64,000 nt of DNA from Exophiala sp. HKRS030. Lineage: Eukaryota; Ascomycota; Eurotiomycetes; Chaetothyriales; Herpotrichiellaceae. Both the position numbers and the translations under genes were made by a program. The notes beneath the pieces were generated by a model. The model was given only the letters and a program-made list of their open reading frames with translations. It did no database searches and was not told the DNA's origin. Positions within the stretch are counted from its first letter, which is position 1; the number at the start of each line of letters is the position of its first letter. This document shows, piece after piece, positions 31,415-41,600 of the stretch. The DNA lies in NCBI GenBank assembly GCA_023897205.1, contig JAHWDD010000002.1, positions 868,001-932,000 on the forward strand, written 5' to 3'.

Positions 31415-33721
31415 ATGACCTCTCGCTTGAAGAGTTTAGGCTTCGGTTCCAAACGAAAGAGCAGTGCCAACATCCAAACCAACTCCGTCGCCTCGCCAAA
31501 CGGCTCCATCTCCACCACCGCCACCACTCCTCCCCCTCCCAATTCCTCCCAGACCAGCCTGCCGCCCATGAACCAGCAAGGCGCACCAGGTCGTCCTCCG
31601 AGTTACTCATACCAGACCGTCCAAGGGCGCCCGCAGTCTCCTCTGCCGCCTCCGCAGAACCAGATGGCGCACCCTCCTCCCATCGATACGAGACAAAATT
31701 ACATGGGAGGAAACCCCCAGCTAGGCCCTCCTCAACCCCCCGGATATGGAGGTGCATATGCTCCCATCGGACCTCAGCCTGGCATCCAGCACACTGCCAA
31801 CCAGTATGCTCCTGGCCGTGCTGCCGAGGTCGAGGCTTCGAACCGCAACAAGGCTCAGCTCATTGTGGGAATCGATTTTGTAAGCTGGCTCTCTCAGACA
31901 TGTTATGCGCCAGATACTGATTGTCATTGCAGGGGACAACCTTTTCAGGTGTGGCATACGCTTTCGCGACGAACACAGAAGCAAAGGAGGATATAATTTC
32001 AGAATGGCCGGGCGCAGGCAACCAGACAAAGCAAAAGGTTGGTCGGAACATATTCCAGGCTATATCAAAGCATATGCTGACAGTCGCATCAGATCCCTAC
32101 AGTCCTATACTACGATCAGTATCAAAAAGTTGTTGGCTGGGGTCCAGATATCGCTGAAGCACTTGCTCCCACTGGGTACCCCAAGCCCGGCGTCCAAAAG
32201 GTGGAATGGTTCAAGCTGCAACTAATGCTCTCCGGGAACACATATATAGATCCTATTAACCTACCACCGTTGCCCCCTGGAAAGTCCGAAATCGACGTCG
32301 CTGCTGACTACCTCTTTAAACTCCGCAATGCTATGCGAGTGTACTTGGGGAAGACTCTGGGCGAGGTGTTCAACCGTGAGGAACGAAACATCCGATACTT
32401 CTTGACTGTCCCAGCCATTTGGAACGATGCAGGCAAAGCGGCGACCAGGGCAGCCGCCATTCAAGCAGGTTTTATCCGTGATGAGAATGATAACAGACTG
32501 ACTCTAATCACCGAACCCGAAGCAGCTGCCATGTTCTGCTCTAAAACCGGTCTCCTCAACCTCAAGATCCACGATGCTGTCTTGATTGTCGACTGTGGTG
32601 GTGGTACTGTTGATCTGATCGCCTACGAAGTCGAAGAAGAAACCCCATTCTCAGTCGCCGAATGTACTGCTGGTAGCGGTGATTCTTGTGGATCTACAGC
32701 TCTTAATCGCAACTTTTCCAACATCCTGCGAGCCAAGATCCGAAGAATGAAACTTCCTGATGGGTCAAAGACCGCCGGCAGAGTCTACGCCAAATGCATT
32801 ATGGATTTCGAAAATCGAATCAAGGCTGATTTCCGTAACAACGGCCAGAAATGGGCGGTCGATGTCGGTATCGAGGCTGAATTCCCCGAGGCGGGCATCG
32901 AAGAAGGTTACATGACATTCACTAATGAGGAAATCCTTCAATGCTTCGAACCAGTGGTAAACCGAATCCTTGAGCTGGTCCGTAACCAGATCATTGCCAT
33001 TCAAGCACAAAACAGATCCTTGCAGAATGTTTTGGTCGTCGGTGGGTTCGGTGCGTCCGAATACCTTTTCCAGCAAATCAAGCTTCACGTACCGCCACAG
33101 TTCCAGTCAAAAGTTGTCCGCCCCATGGACTCGGTCGCCGCCATCGTCAAAGGTGCAGTTACGGCAGGTATTACCGAGCGAGTGGTTACATCTCGTGTAG
33201 CCCGTCGACATTACCTGATGGCCACCCTACAGCCTTTCAAGGAGGGTTATCATCCAGAGCAATACCGTGTTCCCAGTCTTGACGGCAAGGATCGATGCAA
33301 ATATACAAGACAGATTTTCGTTCAAAAGGGCGAAAGGGTCAAGATTGGCGAACCGGTCAAGGTATCATTCTTCAGACAGGTTGCACCAGGTGCCACGTTG
33401 ATGTACGAAGACATTCTATACGCATGCGACGAAGACGTTTGGTAAGTGGTGACTTATCTAGTTGTTGAACAAGAATCCGTACTGACCAGTATCTTCAGTC
33501 CTGAATACACAAAAGACCCCCGTATCAAGGAGGTTGTTACACTCACCTCGGATTTGTCCAGAAAGAACCTTGAAAAGGACTTTGAACGCATGGACACACC
33601 TCAAGGAACATTTTACCGAGTCTATTTCGATATCTATCTCACACTAGATGGATCAGAATTCAATGCCGAACTGGTCTGTCAAGGAGAAGTCATGGGACGT
33701 TGTACGGCTCGATTCAGATGA
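31415..33721 (+). CDS. HSPA12-type Hsp70-like ATPase (cytosolic)
   Basis: Four exons, 31415-31879, 31933-32037, 32093-33441 and 33499-33721, give 713 residues. A Pro/Ser/Gln-rich disordered leader of about 145 residues precedes the actin-like ATPase fold. Phosphate and adenosine motifs are visible: GIDFGTTFSGVAYAF (split by the first intron), VLIVDCGGGTVDLIAYEV and VLVVGGFGASEYLF. A canonical Hsp70 substrate-binding domain and EEVD end are absent, as usual for HSPA12-like proteins, which are numerous in filamentous fungi and poorly understood. Each intron is short with a clear branch site. It lies downstream of LHS1 in the same direction but belongs to a distant branch, so tandem duplication is not implied. 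Confidence 0.95.
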
Positions 33722-34392
33722 TCCTTTTACTTGATACCCGATGACGTGGTGCGCCTATGTCCGCAGGAGCAAATGGACATATGCAGATGAACCGGTGTCG
33801 ATGCTCGACACTTATTGATATCGACCGTTTGGATCTGTTCTTCTGGCAACATTGATGAAGCGATGGGTCGCGCGTTGTTTTGCATGCATGTTGTTATGGG
33901 TGGCGCAAAATCTTGTCGACAAAAGCTTCCTGTTGTGAACAGGACGCACACGACTTTTCCCAGTTTGTGGATCGACTCCACGATACGAACAGAGATGAAA
34001 TCATGTGGATGTCATAGCCCCTAAGATAATACGAGGACACGGAGGAGTGGTTTGCAAGTCGGGGGTTGGATGGTAACGTGAGGAAAATTTCGGGGGTCTC
34101 GCCGAATGTAAAGGGCTTGCCGAAGTATACTTGACAAAAAAAAGCGGGTTTATGAGCAGGAGACTTGCAACGGATGAAGAGAGAAAAGTGCCAAGTAGCG
34201 AGCAGTCTAAAGTGGTTGCCAGTGGGCGAAGACAGGTAGAATATCAACCAATATGACTCTTTGTCGGGTGAGATTTTTTTCTCTGGCCCAGAATGTATTC
34301 GTCGCTTGTGCATTTGTTTGTTCTGGAGTTCTGTTGCTCCCTATTTATGTCTACTAGGGCATATAAGTGGCCTCAAAGGCACCCTAGGAAAT
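33722..34392. other. Convergent intergenic region
   Basis: No supported gene between the 3' ends of the HSPA12-like and methyltransferase genes. Confidence 0.5.
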
Positions 34393-36110
34393 TCAGAGCT
34401 TGCGCGCCACCCAGTGACTACACCTGTACCGATTCTGTAAAAGACTTGAAGGGTCTTGCACGTATCCTAGACCAGACCCATATGCTGACGTTGGGGAATT
34501 GACGTTTTCGTCTCCTACAATCTCGTGGTGAATAATCTCGAATCCGAATTGGGAAACGAGTTGGATCACTTCCTCGTCGGAGAGTTCGAAAGATCCGGGT
34601 TCGGCGATACCTTTGTCTTCGAGTTCCATGGGATGTTTGTGTTGTTGAAGGGAATGTGAATGCCGGTTTTTACCGTCGTGAGAATGAGAATGCGTGTGAG
34701 TGTCAGTATCACCGTCGCCGCCGCCCTTGCTTTCGGCGTTGTTGTTGATGTCGTTGTCACCACCATGAAACCTATCGTCAAAGTGCCACAACAAAGGTCC
34801 CAGGTTGATCCACACCCCATTCGGGGCCAGACAGTTACGGACCGTCTCGATGTAACGTATGAGGTTCGGGGCGGTGTCGATGAAAAAGACACTGACCACG
34901 CCGTCAAAGGTGCCGGTGCACCCGGGGGTCGAGTACGAAAGGATGAAGTCACCGGCGGTCATGTTCATCTCCCCGACCGGCAATGACCGGTCGATGCGGT
35001 CTTGCATGGCCGTCGCAGGGTGGACGTCGGGGACGGTGTGTCGGCGGAGCTGTTGACTCTTGCGGGACGTGACGTTTGTGAAAGTCGTGGCGAAAGGGTA
35101 GATGGAGTACTGATCTTCGTGGGCGGCACAATTGAGGATGAAATTGCTGGCCAGGAGTTGGTGGTAAGAAATTTCGTTGCCCGTGGCGTCGTACCCGGCC
35201 CGGCAGAGTTCGAACAGCAAACGACCCAGGCCGGCTCCCGGGAGGAGGAGAGATGGCGTGGCTGAACCACCAGGAGGAGATTGTCCCGCGCTCGTCGTCG
35301 CGCTCGAGTCGTCCGTCGAGGCATGTCGGTCAAGTGGGAGGTGGGTTCGAAGATCGGACAAGATCGTGTCCAGGAGAGGTTTGACCTCTGACGTGAAACC
35401 TTCGCGGGACCAGTCACGGTAGAATTGTCGAATGGTAGAATGAGCCTTGGAGAGGTCGTTGGGTCTGGCGGCGCCGTGGAATTCCAACGAGGCGGCCGGC
35501 AGCGGGTCCTTCTGGTCTGGCCCTCGTCCATCCAGACCGAACGAGGTCAGACCCAGGTCCAGGATCGCGTCCGCCAGATCGGCGTTGTGGTCTATGGCGT
35601 CGTCGACGGCGGACAAGGTGTCCAGAATGGAAATGGGAGGTCCGGACAACATCTGCCATTGTGAAGAAGGCAAGGCGTAGAGGTTCTGACGACGACGGTG
35701 GGTGGTGTTGTAGTGTGTGGTTTTGCGGTACTGGCTGGATTCAAGCTGGGTCAGCGAGGGTTAGCAAACAAAGCCAACGTACGGAGTATATCTTGGGTAG
35801 TTTTCCACTTCTGATTCTTTGCCCTTCTTTTTTTGGCTTTTCGTCTTGAAGTGACTTTTTGTTAAAAAAAAAAGGAGAAAAACAAAGACCAAAAAGCAAC
35901 TGAAAATACTGTGTAACATACTCCATATGTTCTCGCCGTATTTGCTGGTCCCTATCAACACACCATTTTTTGAACTTACCGGTATGAATCTAGAGTGGCA
36001 AAAATGGCCTGTCTCTCCAGAGGGTCACTCAACGGTCCGTTATCTTCAAACAAGGGCTTCGAGAGTGAAGCTTCATCGCCGTCGTTGCCGCCGTTATCGT
36101 CGGAAGACAT
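34393..36110 (-). CDS. Carnosine N-methyltransferase-like protein (CARNMT1 / N2227 family)
   Basis: Exons 36110-35980 and 35734-34393 on the minus strand give 490 residues. The N-terminus contains the family segment DPLERQAIFATLDSYRQYR, completed across the 245-bp intron. The SAM-binding region reads LLLPGAGLGRLLFELCRAGY followed by ATGNEISYHQLLASNFILN, and the downstream core DGVVSVFFIDTAPNLIRYIE and WINLGPLLWHF is intact. The family transfers methyl from S-adenosylmethionine to the histidine imidazole of carnosine-like dipeptides; in fungi the substrate is unproven. A His/Asp/Gly-rich insertion (about residues 375-425, with THTHSHSH) replaces a short loop and is probably disordered. The long first intron is AT-rich. 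Confidence 0.95.
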
Positions 36111-36356
36111 GTTTCCTTCACATGCGAAAGAAATACATTTCGAGCAGACAGGCTATGCCATCACAATAGCAACTAGCTCAAATTAATAATCACGCGAAAA
36201 GTGTTGGTGGGATGTTTTGTTATGAGGTTGCTTGAGGGAAGATGTAGAATCACTCCAGGCATCCCCTCTCTAGATTGGAACTAGGGTGATGCCGCTCTAT
36301 GCCCACCCTTGAGAGGCATTCACCTTGAGGTGCAAAGAGGACCGTAGGACCGTAGG

Positions 36357-36705
36357 ACAACTTGAGATCCTGCAACAACAACCCATTTATCTCATGATAT
36401 CTCTATATAAGTCTACTCGGAATTCGATTCTCTATCTATCCATTTCAGCATTACTAGTTACAGAGGTGCACTATATAGAGATATCATGGAATGAAACGCT
36501 TGTTGTTGTTGCAGGATTTCAAGTTGTCACATTTGGTCAGTTCAGATTTGATCGATTATTGATATTCTCTTGTTGCACATCGACTATACCTCTATCACTA
36601 GTGATGCCAATATAGATGAATAGAGAATCGAATTCTGAGTAGACTTATATAGAGATATCATGAGATAAAAGGGTTGTCGTTACATGATCCCATGTTGTCA
36701 CATTT
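36357..36705. mobile_element. Fold-back (MITE-like) element with long imperfect inverted repeats
   Basis: Two arms, about 36357-36470 and 36588-36705, are imperfect reverse complements. The core 49-mers (36387-36435 and 36620-36668) differ at one position. Inner segments (36448-36470 and 36587-36607, both with a CACTAGT/ACTAGT core) are also inverted. A degraded third copy in the orientation of the right arm lies between them at 36470-36545 (TATATAGAGATATCATG...GTTGTCACATTTGGTC). No coding capacity is present, so it would be non-autonomous. Target-site duplications are not clear. A simple palindromic duplication is the alternative. Confidence 0.75.
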
Positions 36706-36938
36706 CGTCGGTTCGAAGTGCCGAGTGTTGCACATATTGTAAGATTGAAGGGTTTCACGGAGAAATGCAAAGAACAATATAGTGTTGTTTATTTCACGAG
36801 ACCAGCGGGCTGAGATACTTATATTGACGATACAGTAGCTATCTGTTCTGTAGAAGCGAGCATGTAGTCGAGAGGATCGGACCTACAAACCAAAAAAAGA
36901 CCAAAAAATCAGAAGAAAAAAGTGAACAAAAAAGAAGT
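36706..36938. other. Spacer between fold-back element and tRNA-Asp island
   Basis: It contains the left member of a 34-36 bp direct repeat and an A-rich stretch (36891-36933), which reads as poly-T terminator-like sequence on the minus strand after the damaged tRNA copy. Confidence 0.5.
36861..36896. repeat. Direct repeat flanking the tRNA-Asp copies, left member
   Basis: This segment (containing AGTCGAGAGGATCGGA) recurs at 37085-37118 with few differences. On the minus strand each member lies downstream of a tRNA-Asp copy, so the two tRNA units with their 3' flanks form a tandem duplication. Confidence 0.85.
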
Positions 36939-37068
36939 CTCCCTGACAGGGAATCGAACCCTGGTCTCCCTATGACATTATTAGTCTCATGTCGCTTGCG
37001 ATTTGATTCATGAGAACATACCGCGCTTGTAATGCAACCAGATGGCTGTCATGTATGACAAGCGGAAA
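36939..37068 (-). pseudogene. 5'-truncated tRNA-Asp copy with an extra mRNA-type intron-like insertion
   Basis: Reading the minus strand, homology to the complete tRNA-Asp starts at TTTCCGC (37068), just before the anticodon arm. The acceptor 5' strand and D arm are missing, replaced by sequence related to the 3' flank of the neighbouring unit. The canonical anticodon-loop intron is kept (37026-37055, 30 nt). A 52-nt insertion (36970-37021) splits the 3' strand of the anticodon stem between GCG and GG. It starts GTATGT, has GACTAAT near its end and finishes CATAG. The neighbouring copy lacks it at this position. The T arm (B box GGTTCGATTCC) and the 3' acceptor strand (TCAGGGA) remain. Without an A box and 5' acceptor strand it should be non-functional. 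Confidence 0.85.
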
Positions 37069-37084
37069 CTGATTGATAGATGAG

Positions 37085-37118
37085 CATTAGTCGAGAGGAT
37101 CGGAACTACAACCCAAAA
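37085..37118. repeat. Direct repeat flanking the tRNA-Asp copies, right member
   Basis: Second copy of the repeat at 36861-36896. It lies between the intact and the truncated tRNA-Asp units. Confidence 0.85.
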
Positions 37119-37138
37119 TAACCCGCCCGGAAATCACC

Positions 37139-37146
37139 AAAAAAAA
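37139..37146 (-). terminator. Pol III oligo-T terminator of tRNA-Asp
   Basis: Eight A residues on the plus strand (T8 on the transcribed sense) start 8 nt after the mature 3' end of the tRNA, a standard Pol III termination signal. Confidence 0.85.
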
Positions 37147-37153
37147 CAGAAGT

Positions 37154-37304
37154 CTCCCCGACAGGGAATCGAACCCTGGTCTCCCGCGCTTGTAACGCAA
37201 CCAGATGGTTGTCTTGTATGACAAGCGGAAATCATGACCTGTACATTGTTAGAGAGAATGTCATATCTGAAGAGCGGTAGTACATACCACTAGACCATCG
37301 AGGA
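37154..37304 (-). tRNA. tRNA-Asp(GTC) with canonical anticodon intron plus a 49-nt D-loop insertion resembling a spliceosomal intron
   Basis: On the minus strand, TCCTCGA (37304-37298) pairs with TCGGGGA at the 3' end. The A box TGGTCTAGTGG, the anticodon stem TCCGC/GCGGG with GTC in the loop, the B box GGTTCGATTCC and discriminator G are all present. Two interruptions must be removed to obtain a regular 72-nt cloverleaf. The 30-nt segment 37189-37218 sits at the canonical 37/38 position, and its GACAA can pair with TTGTC around the anticodon, as in normal nuclear tRNA introns. The 49-nt segment 37239-37287 lies in the D loop after AGTG. It begins GTATGT, contains CTCTAAC ten nucleotides from its end and finishes ACAG. 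The A box is kept across the 5' junction. Whether the D-loop segment is spliced, and by what, is unknown; if it is not removed the gene is dead. Confidence 0.85.
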
Positions 37305-38128
37305 ATTGTTGGAGAGAAATTGGATTTACATCATCATATCCTACGATTAAATTTGTGGAGCTTCATACTTAGAGTTCGGCACACTAGCTCGGAGACACCC
37401 CTACCACTGTTCATCAGTTTCGTCCTCGACTTAACTGAAGGAAACCATAATTACACCCAGCTTTTTCATCAATCGTACCCATGAGTCAAGTTTTAGATGA
37501 GTTTTCTGTATTCTGTACAATTGAGGGCAAATCAATATGCCAATGCACTAGTCCCGATCGGGCGCTATCTCTCTCATTGCTTACACTCAACACCACGATC
37601 CGGCCTCTGACTCTAGCTTAATCCTTGTAGTGCAATCTCATCATTTACAGGGGCATGGTTCTGATTTAAAAAAGAGAGGTTTGGTTTGTGTTTGAAGGCG
37701 ATGTGTATTCGATGAGCATCGCAGGCGAGCTGGGAGGAAATTTGCTGGTGTACTATTCCACTCAACGACATTTCCCCAACGTAGCCACGGTGATTTTCAT
37801 AGAAGTTTTGACCCCTCCTGCTAAAGTCACACCTGAAGTCCTTGAAGGTAAAGACCGTTGAATGTAGAATAAATTGCCTTATGGTTGTTACGAGAGGAAA
37901 GGCCATTGAGTAAGCATTCAAATCATAGCCTGCGCCGCCAAGAAGCACCGAAATATAATATGCCAGCACGGCAAATATACAACAATTACTATTCACTATG
38001 TTTACTATCGTCGCGAAACACCGCCAAAAACCATACATCGTTTTCGTCATCCTCGATTACTGGGCCATGCCAGACGAAAAGCAACGACAGAGCCTACTTC
38101 GTTGATTGCTTCCAGATCCTTAGCAAGC
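37305..38128. other. Intergenic region, tRNA-Asp to PAC4-like gene
   Basis: It holds the 5' flank of the minus-strand tRNA and the promoter of the chaperone gene. A minus-strand frame of about 145 codons at 37613-38050 has no recognisable content, and I do not call it. Confidence 0.5.
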
Positions 38129-38610
38129 ATGTCGACACAAGCCACGATGGAGGGGCCATCGTTCCAACCCATCGAGATGTCGTTTCCTTTACCCAAACAT
38201 CCACATCTCAATTTCCACGCTCACATGTCTTGCTTGGGCAACTGTGTCATGATTCACCTGACCACCACCGATCTCGATCAGTCACACACCTCCGTGCCGC
38301 CACTGGGAAGTTTTGTATATGCAATGCCCCATGTACGTCGAGGTAAGCCTGTAGTATGACGTTGATCTACCTGACTAACTAGCGAAAGTTGAGACATGAC
38401 AGCACTGCGATCAGCACTCCCCTGATTACGTCTGGCTCTAGCATAGACTACGCTACGAGAATGGCAAAGATTCTCGCAAGGAGAATGAGACAGCCCGTCT
38501 ACGTTGGCTGTAGCATGAACTTCGCTGGCACCACTGCAGAAGAAGAAATGGAAGGCTTGACGGTTGCCGTGACCGAAATCATGCGCCAATGGAACGAGAG
38601 AAAGTCTTGA
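38129..38610 (+). CDS. POC4: Proteasome assembly chaperone 4-like protein (PAC4/Poc4)
   Basis: Two exons, 38129-38332 and 38383-38610, give 143 residues, the normal length. Family features are SFPLPKHPHLNFHAHMSC at the start of the beta core, the PLGSFVYAMP strand at the end of exon 1, SIDYATRMAKILARRMRQP, the VYVGCSMNFAG strand and EEEMEGL in the C-terminal helix. With its Poc3/PAC3 partner the protein forms a heterodimer that helps assemble the alpha ring of the 20S proteasome. The 50-bp intron (donor GTACGT, branch CTGACTAAC) is needed to keep frame. A second donor 11 bp downstream does not give the right phase. Confidence is good despite the small size. Confidence 0.88.
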
Positions 38611-41600
38611 TGTAGTTTTCAGGTCATCAATATATAGTCTGGAGGATTTCTGGTTGCCGCGTTCTCGAAATGGCAACAAAGTCAGGGATACCAATGCTGT
38701 AGTCAATGACAAACAAATCGGTGCCATTCCATCCAGGAACTATAGCAAACGGACTCTCGAACTATCGGGCCCCAATTTTCAAACCCCCAGTAAGTTTTGC
38801 CAATACAGGCTTTTCAAGAGCTTCATCTCCTTTTGATGTCAAAGTAAGACCGTTGGTGCAATCCTTTGGCGACCTCGTCGCATCGAATATGCCAAAAGGG
38901 TGTCGACACTGTGGCAGTGTTGAACATCCGAGGCTAGAGATCTTCATTCCACGTCTTTCATGCTAAAAAGCTACTGTTGATTTGATCCCGATAGCCAACA
39001 CCTGCTCCACTAAAGGAACAGGGAAAGGTGAGACCAAAGAATTCATGTCCGCGGACACTATCGTGTCTTTAGTCTGGGAAGGGTTAATGTAGAGATTCGG
39101 AAATCACTGACGTCGGTATGGGATGCCGAGACCTTTTCGGTTGTGGACACTGTTCGATCAATGCCTTTTCTACCAAAAGGGATGACTAAAACTCAAACAT
39201 ATCAATTACCACCAGACTGTGTCCGGCTTGCAGGTTGCAGCTGTCAACAGCCAACTATGGAGTTATGCTTTCAGGGTCTGGAAAATCTCTTCCAAGTACA
39301 GACAGGTTCGCATATCTTTTGCCTTCCAAATCAAGACCTTAGCGCGATCGTGACAAGTCTGGAGCCTTGACTAAGCTCGCGGTTGGTCCTCGTAGTCCAC
39401 GACGTGTTCTCTTTTTGAGACCTCAATCAAAGGTTAGACCGGAGCTACTGGCCGACGCTGGACCAAAATACTGGTTACGTTCATGCCCAGACCAGAAGCA
39501 CCGCCCCCAAATACCGTTCAATTTTGTACTAAGTCAAATGGCTCGCGGCAAGCTATCATCAGCCCAACGAATGGACAATCGATCCGGAGTGCTCCACGGG
39601 CATTCGGCGACCGATCAGATTTTATGGTTGTCGGGTACTCGTATGAAAGCGCACGCCAAAAACCTCCTGATGCAATCCATTTTTATCATGCTGTCGATCT
39701 CGTCGAGTGTCGCAGTTCAAGCAGATCCGGCATGGACTAGCGGCCAACTATGACTTGCTATCGAAGTCCAATTATAACGGCCCAATCCTCTGAGACTACT
39801 CATGAGCAATCATTGCTGACCAACAGAGGCCAGTTGTAGATAGTCAACTACAACCTGTGGGTTGCAAAAGCCAATTTACCTACGCCGCAGAGAGCCACTA
39901 GGACTTGTCGGTGGCTTGCAAGAGACCGTTCCTTCGAGAACCTCATTCTAGCGAAATTCGAGAAGATGACGATGTTACCCATGGGCGAACCAATCTTCCT
40001 CTGGGCTCCACCCGGCTCCCGCCGAGGGAAAGTCTCGACAGGGCTGACGCCCAGCTAGCAGGCCGCAGGGTGACGAGGAACATTATCTCCCTAGCATGGG
40101 TGTCACCAACTCCTACTTTACCGAAATCTGTGAGATTGCTTCTTCGGTTGCCTCCCGGAAGGGGACAGCGGAAGATCCTAGCCCATTTCTGATAACGGTG
40201 CCCTGTTGCTAATTTTCTGGAACGCACTGGGTGGTGCGCCGCGGACTTCGATGGGACACATCTGACACCACCCACACGAGCAATTGAGTCCCTGATTATT
40301 GCTGGATTCACAGCTTGTTCAATGAGAGGATGACTATCTGTCGTCAGCTTGTAATCCTTGGTTAGCTAGGGTTCTGATGGTGGCATATGTTTTGAGTCAA
40401 ACGAACCTTCGTCGTGTCATCAGACGTTGGTTATCCAAACCCCAGGCCCGGTATTCTGGATTTCATCTCTGCCGGGTCGGTTCTTGTTGATTTGGACCCT
40501 TTGGGTCCGTGATTCCGGAAACTTTTAAAAACACCCGTTCTATGCAATATTAGCTTGCCGGGATCTGGGGGGAGGGAGTCCGCAATAGGCTGCAAAAACA
40601 CAAGCTATGGAAAGGACTGTTCCGTACTTGGGGCCAGGACGGCATACTCTACCGAAGAACCCTACCTAGAACCACTCTCTTTGGATATGACCCTGACCAC
40701 ACCCCGACTTATCTCCCCTCCACCAACAGCCTTAGGTCACCGCCGTCAGAGTTTTTCTTGGAATTTCCAACCCAACAATACCGGGTCGGTGTCTTTGATT
40801 ACTTGTATCCTTAGTACATCGGGCGCCACGCTGGACTATTGAAATCTTCACCTAACTGACTCGCTATAGTGAGCGACGGGCACCCCATTTGCCTTGACTC
40901 AAGTCATTAATATGGATTAGCGTAGATCAGGGTTGTCCTTGAATGCTACTCTCTACTGACAATCAGGGTTGGGACGACATACGGAGGGAAGCATCAACAG
41001 TAATGCTCGCAGCGGGTCCAGTTGTACTCCGTAATTCCAGAATGTTTGGAGTGCCACTCAGTGCCCCATTACGCTGAGACCATTATCCCTCCAAGTGTTG
41101 GATCATCAGACCGTGCATATGGGTTGTCTCACATTTCACTACTTTTTTTTGGGAGATCGAGCAGTGCTGTTGTTCCATGACAGAAGCTTGGGGCAGCATC
41201 GATGTCTCTTCTGCTGAAAGGAAGCACCGCAAATCTTGTCTTATAACCCATCCTGTGTTTCACCAGATTATCGACTGCGGCAATCCTGGACCGACAATCT
41301 GCAGGGAACAGTTACCTAAGCGCCATGATCGACCGCGCACTAAAAGAACCGGGGTCTGCCTTTGCACATACTCTACCCGCTCTCCCATCCATCCCAAAAT
41401 GGGGAGAACAAAGTTGAAGTCATCGATGCTGAACTCAGCAACGGGACGGTAAATTGAGTACTGTAGAGGCTAGAGAGGATAATTCGCTGGACTTGAGAGC
41501 TATCCCACTCTCGCCGTCGGGGATGTCTTCCAACTTGGAAAGGCCGCTGATAGAATCGATGAGAAACAGGTTTCCCTTTCATAGTGTGGGCGAACTTCGC

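Noticed and set aside
37613..38050. 145-codon minus-strand frame upstream of the PAC4-like gene
   Set aside because: It has no recognisable motif or splice partners and lies in the promoter side of a good gene. It is probably chance.
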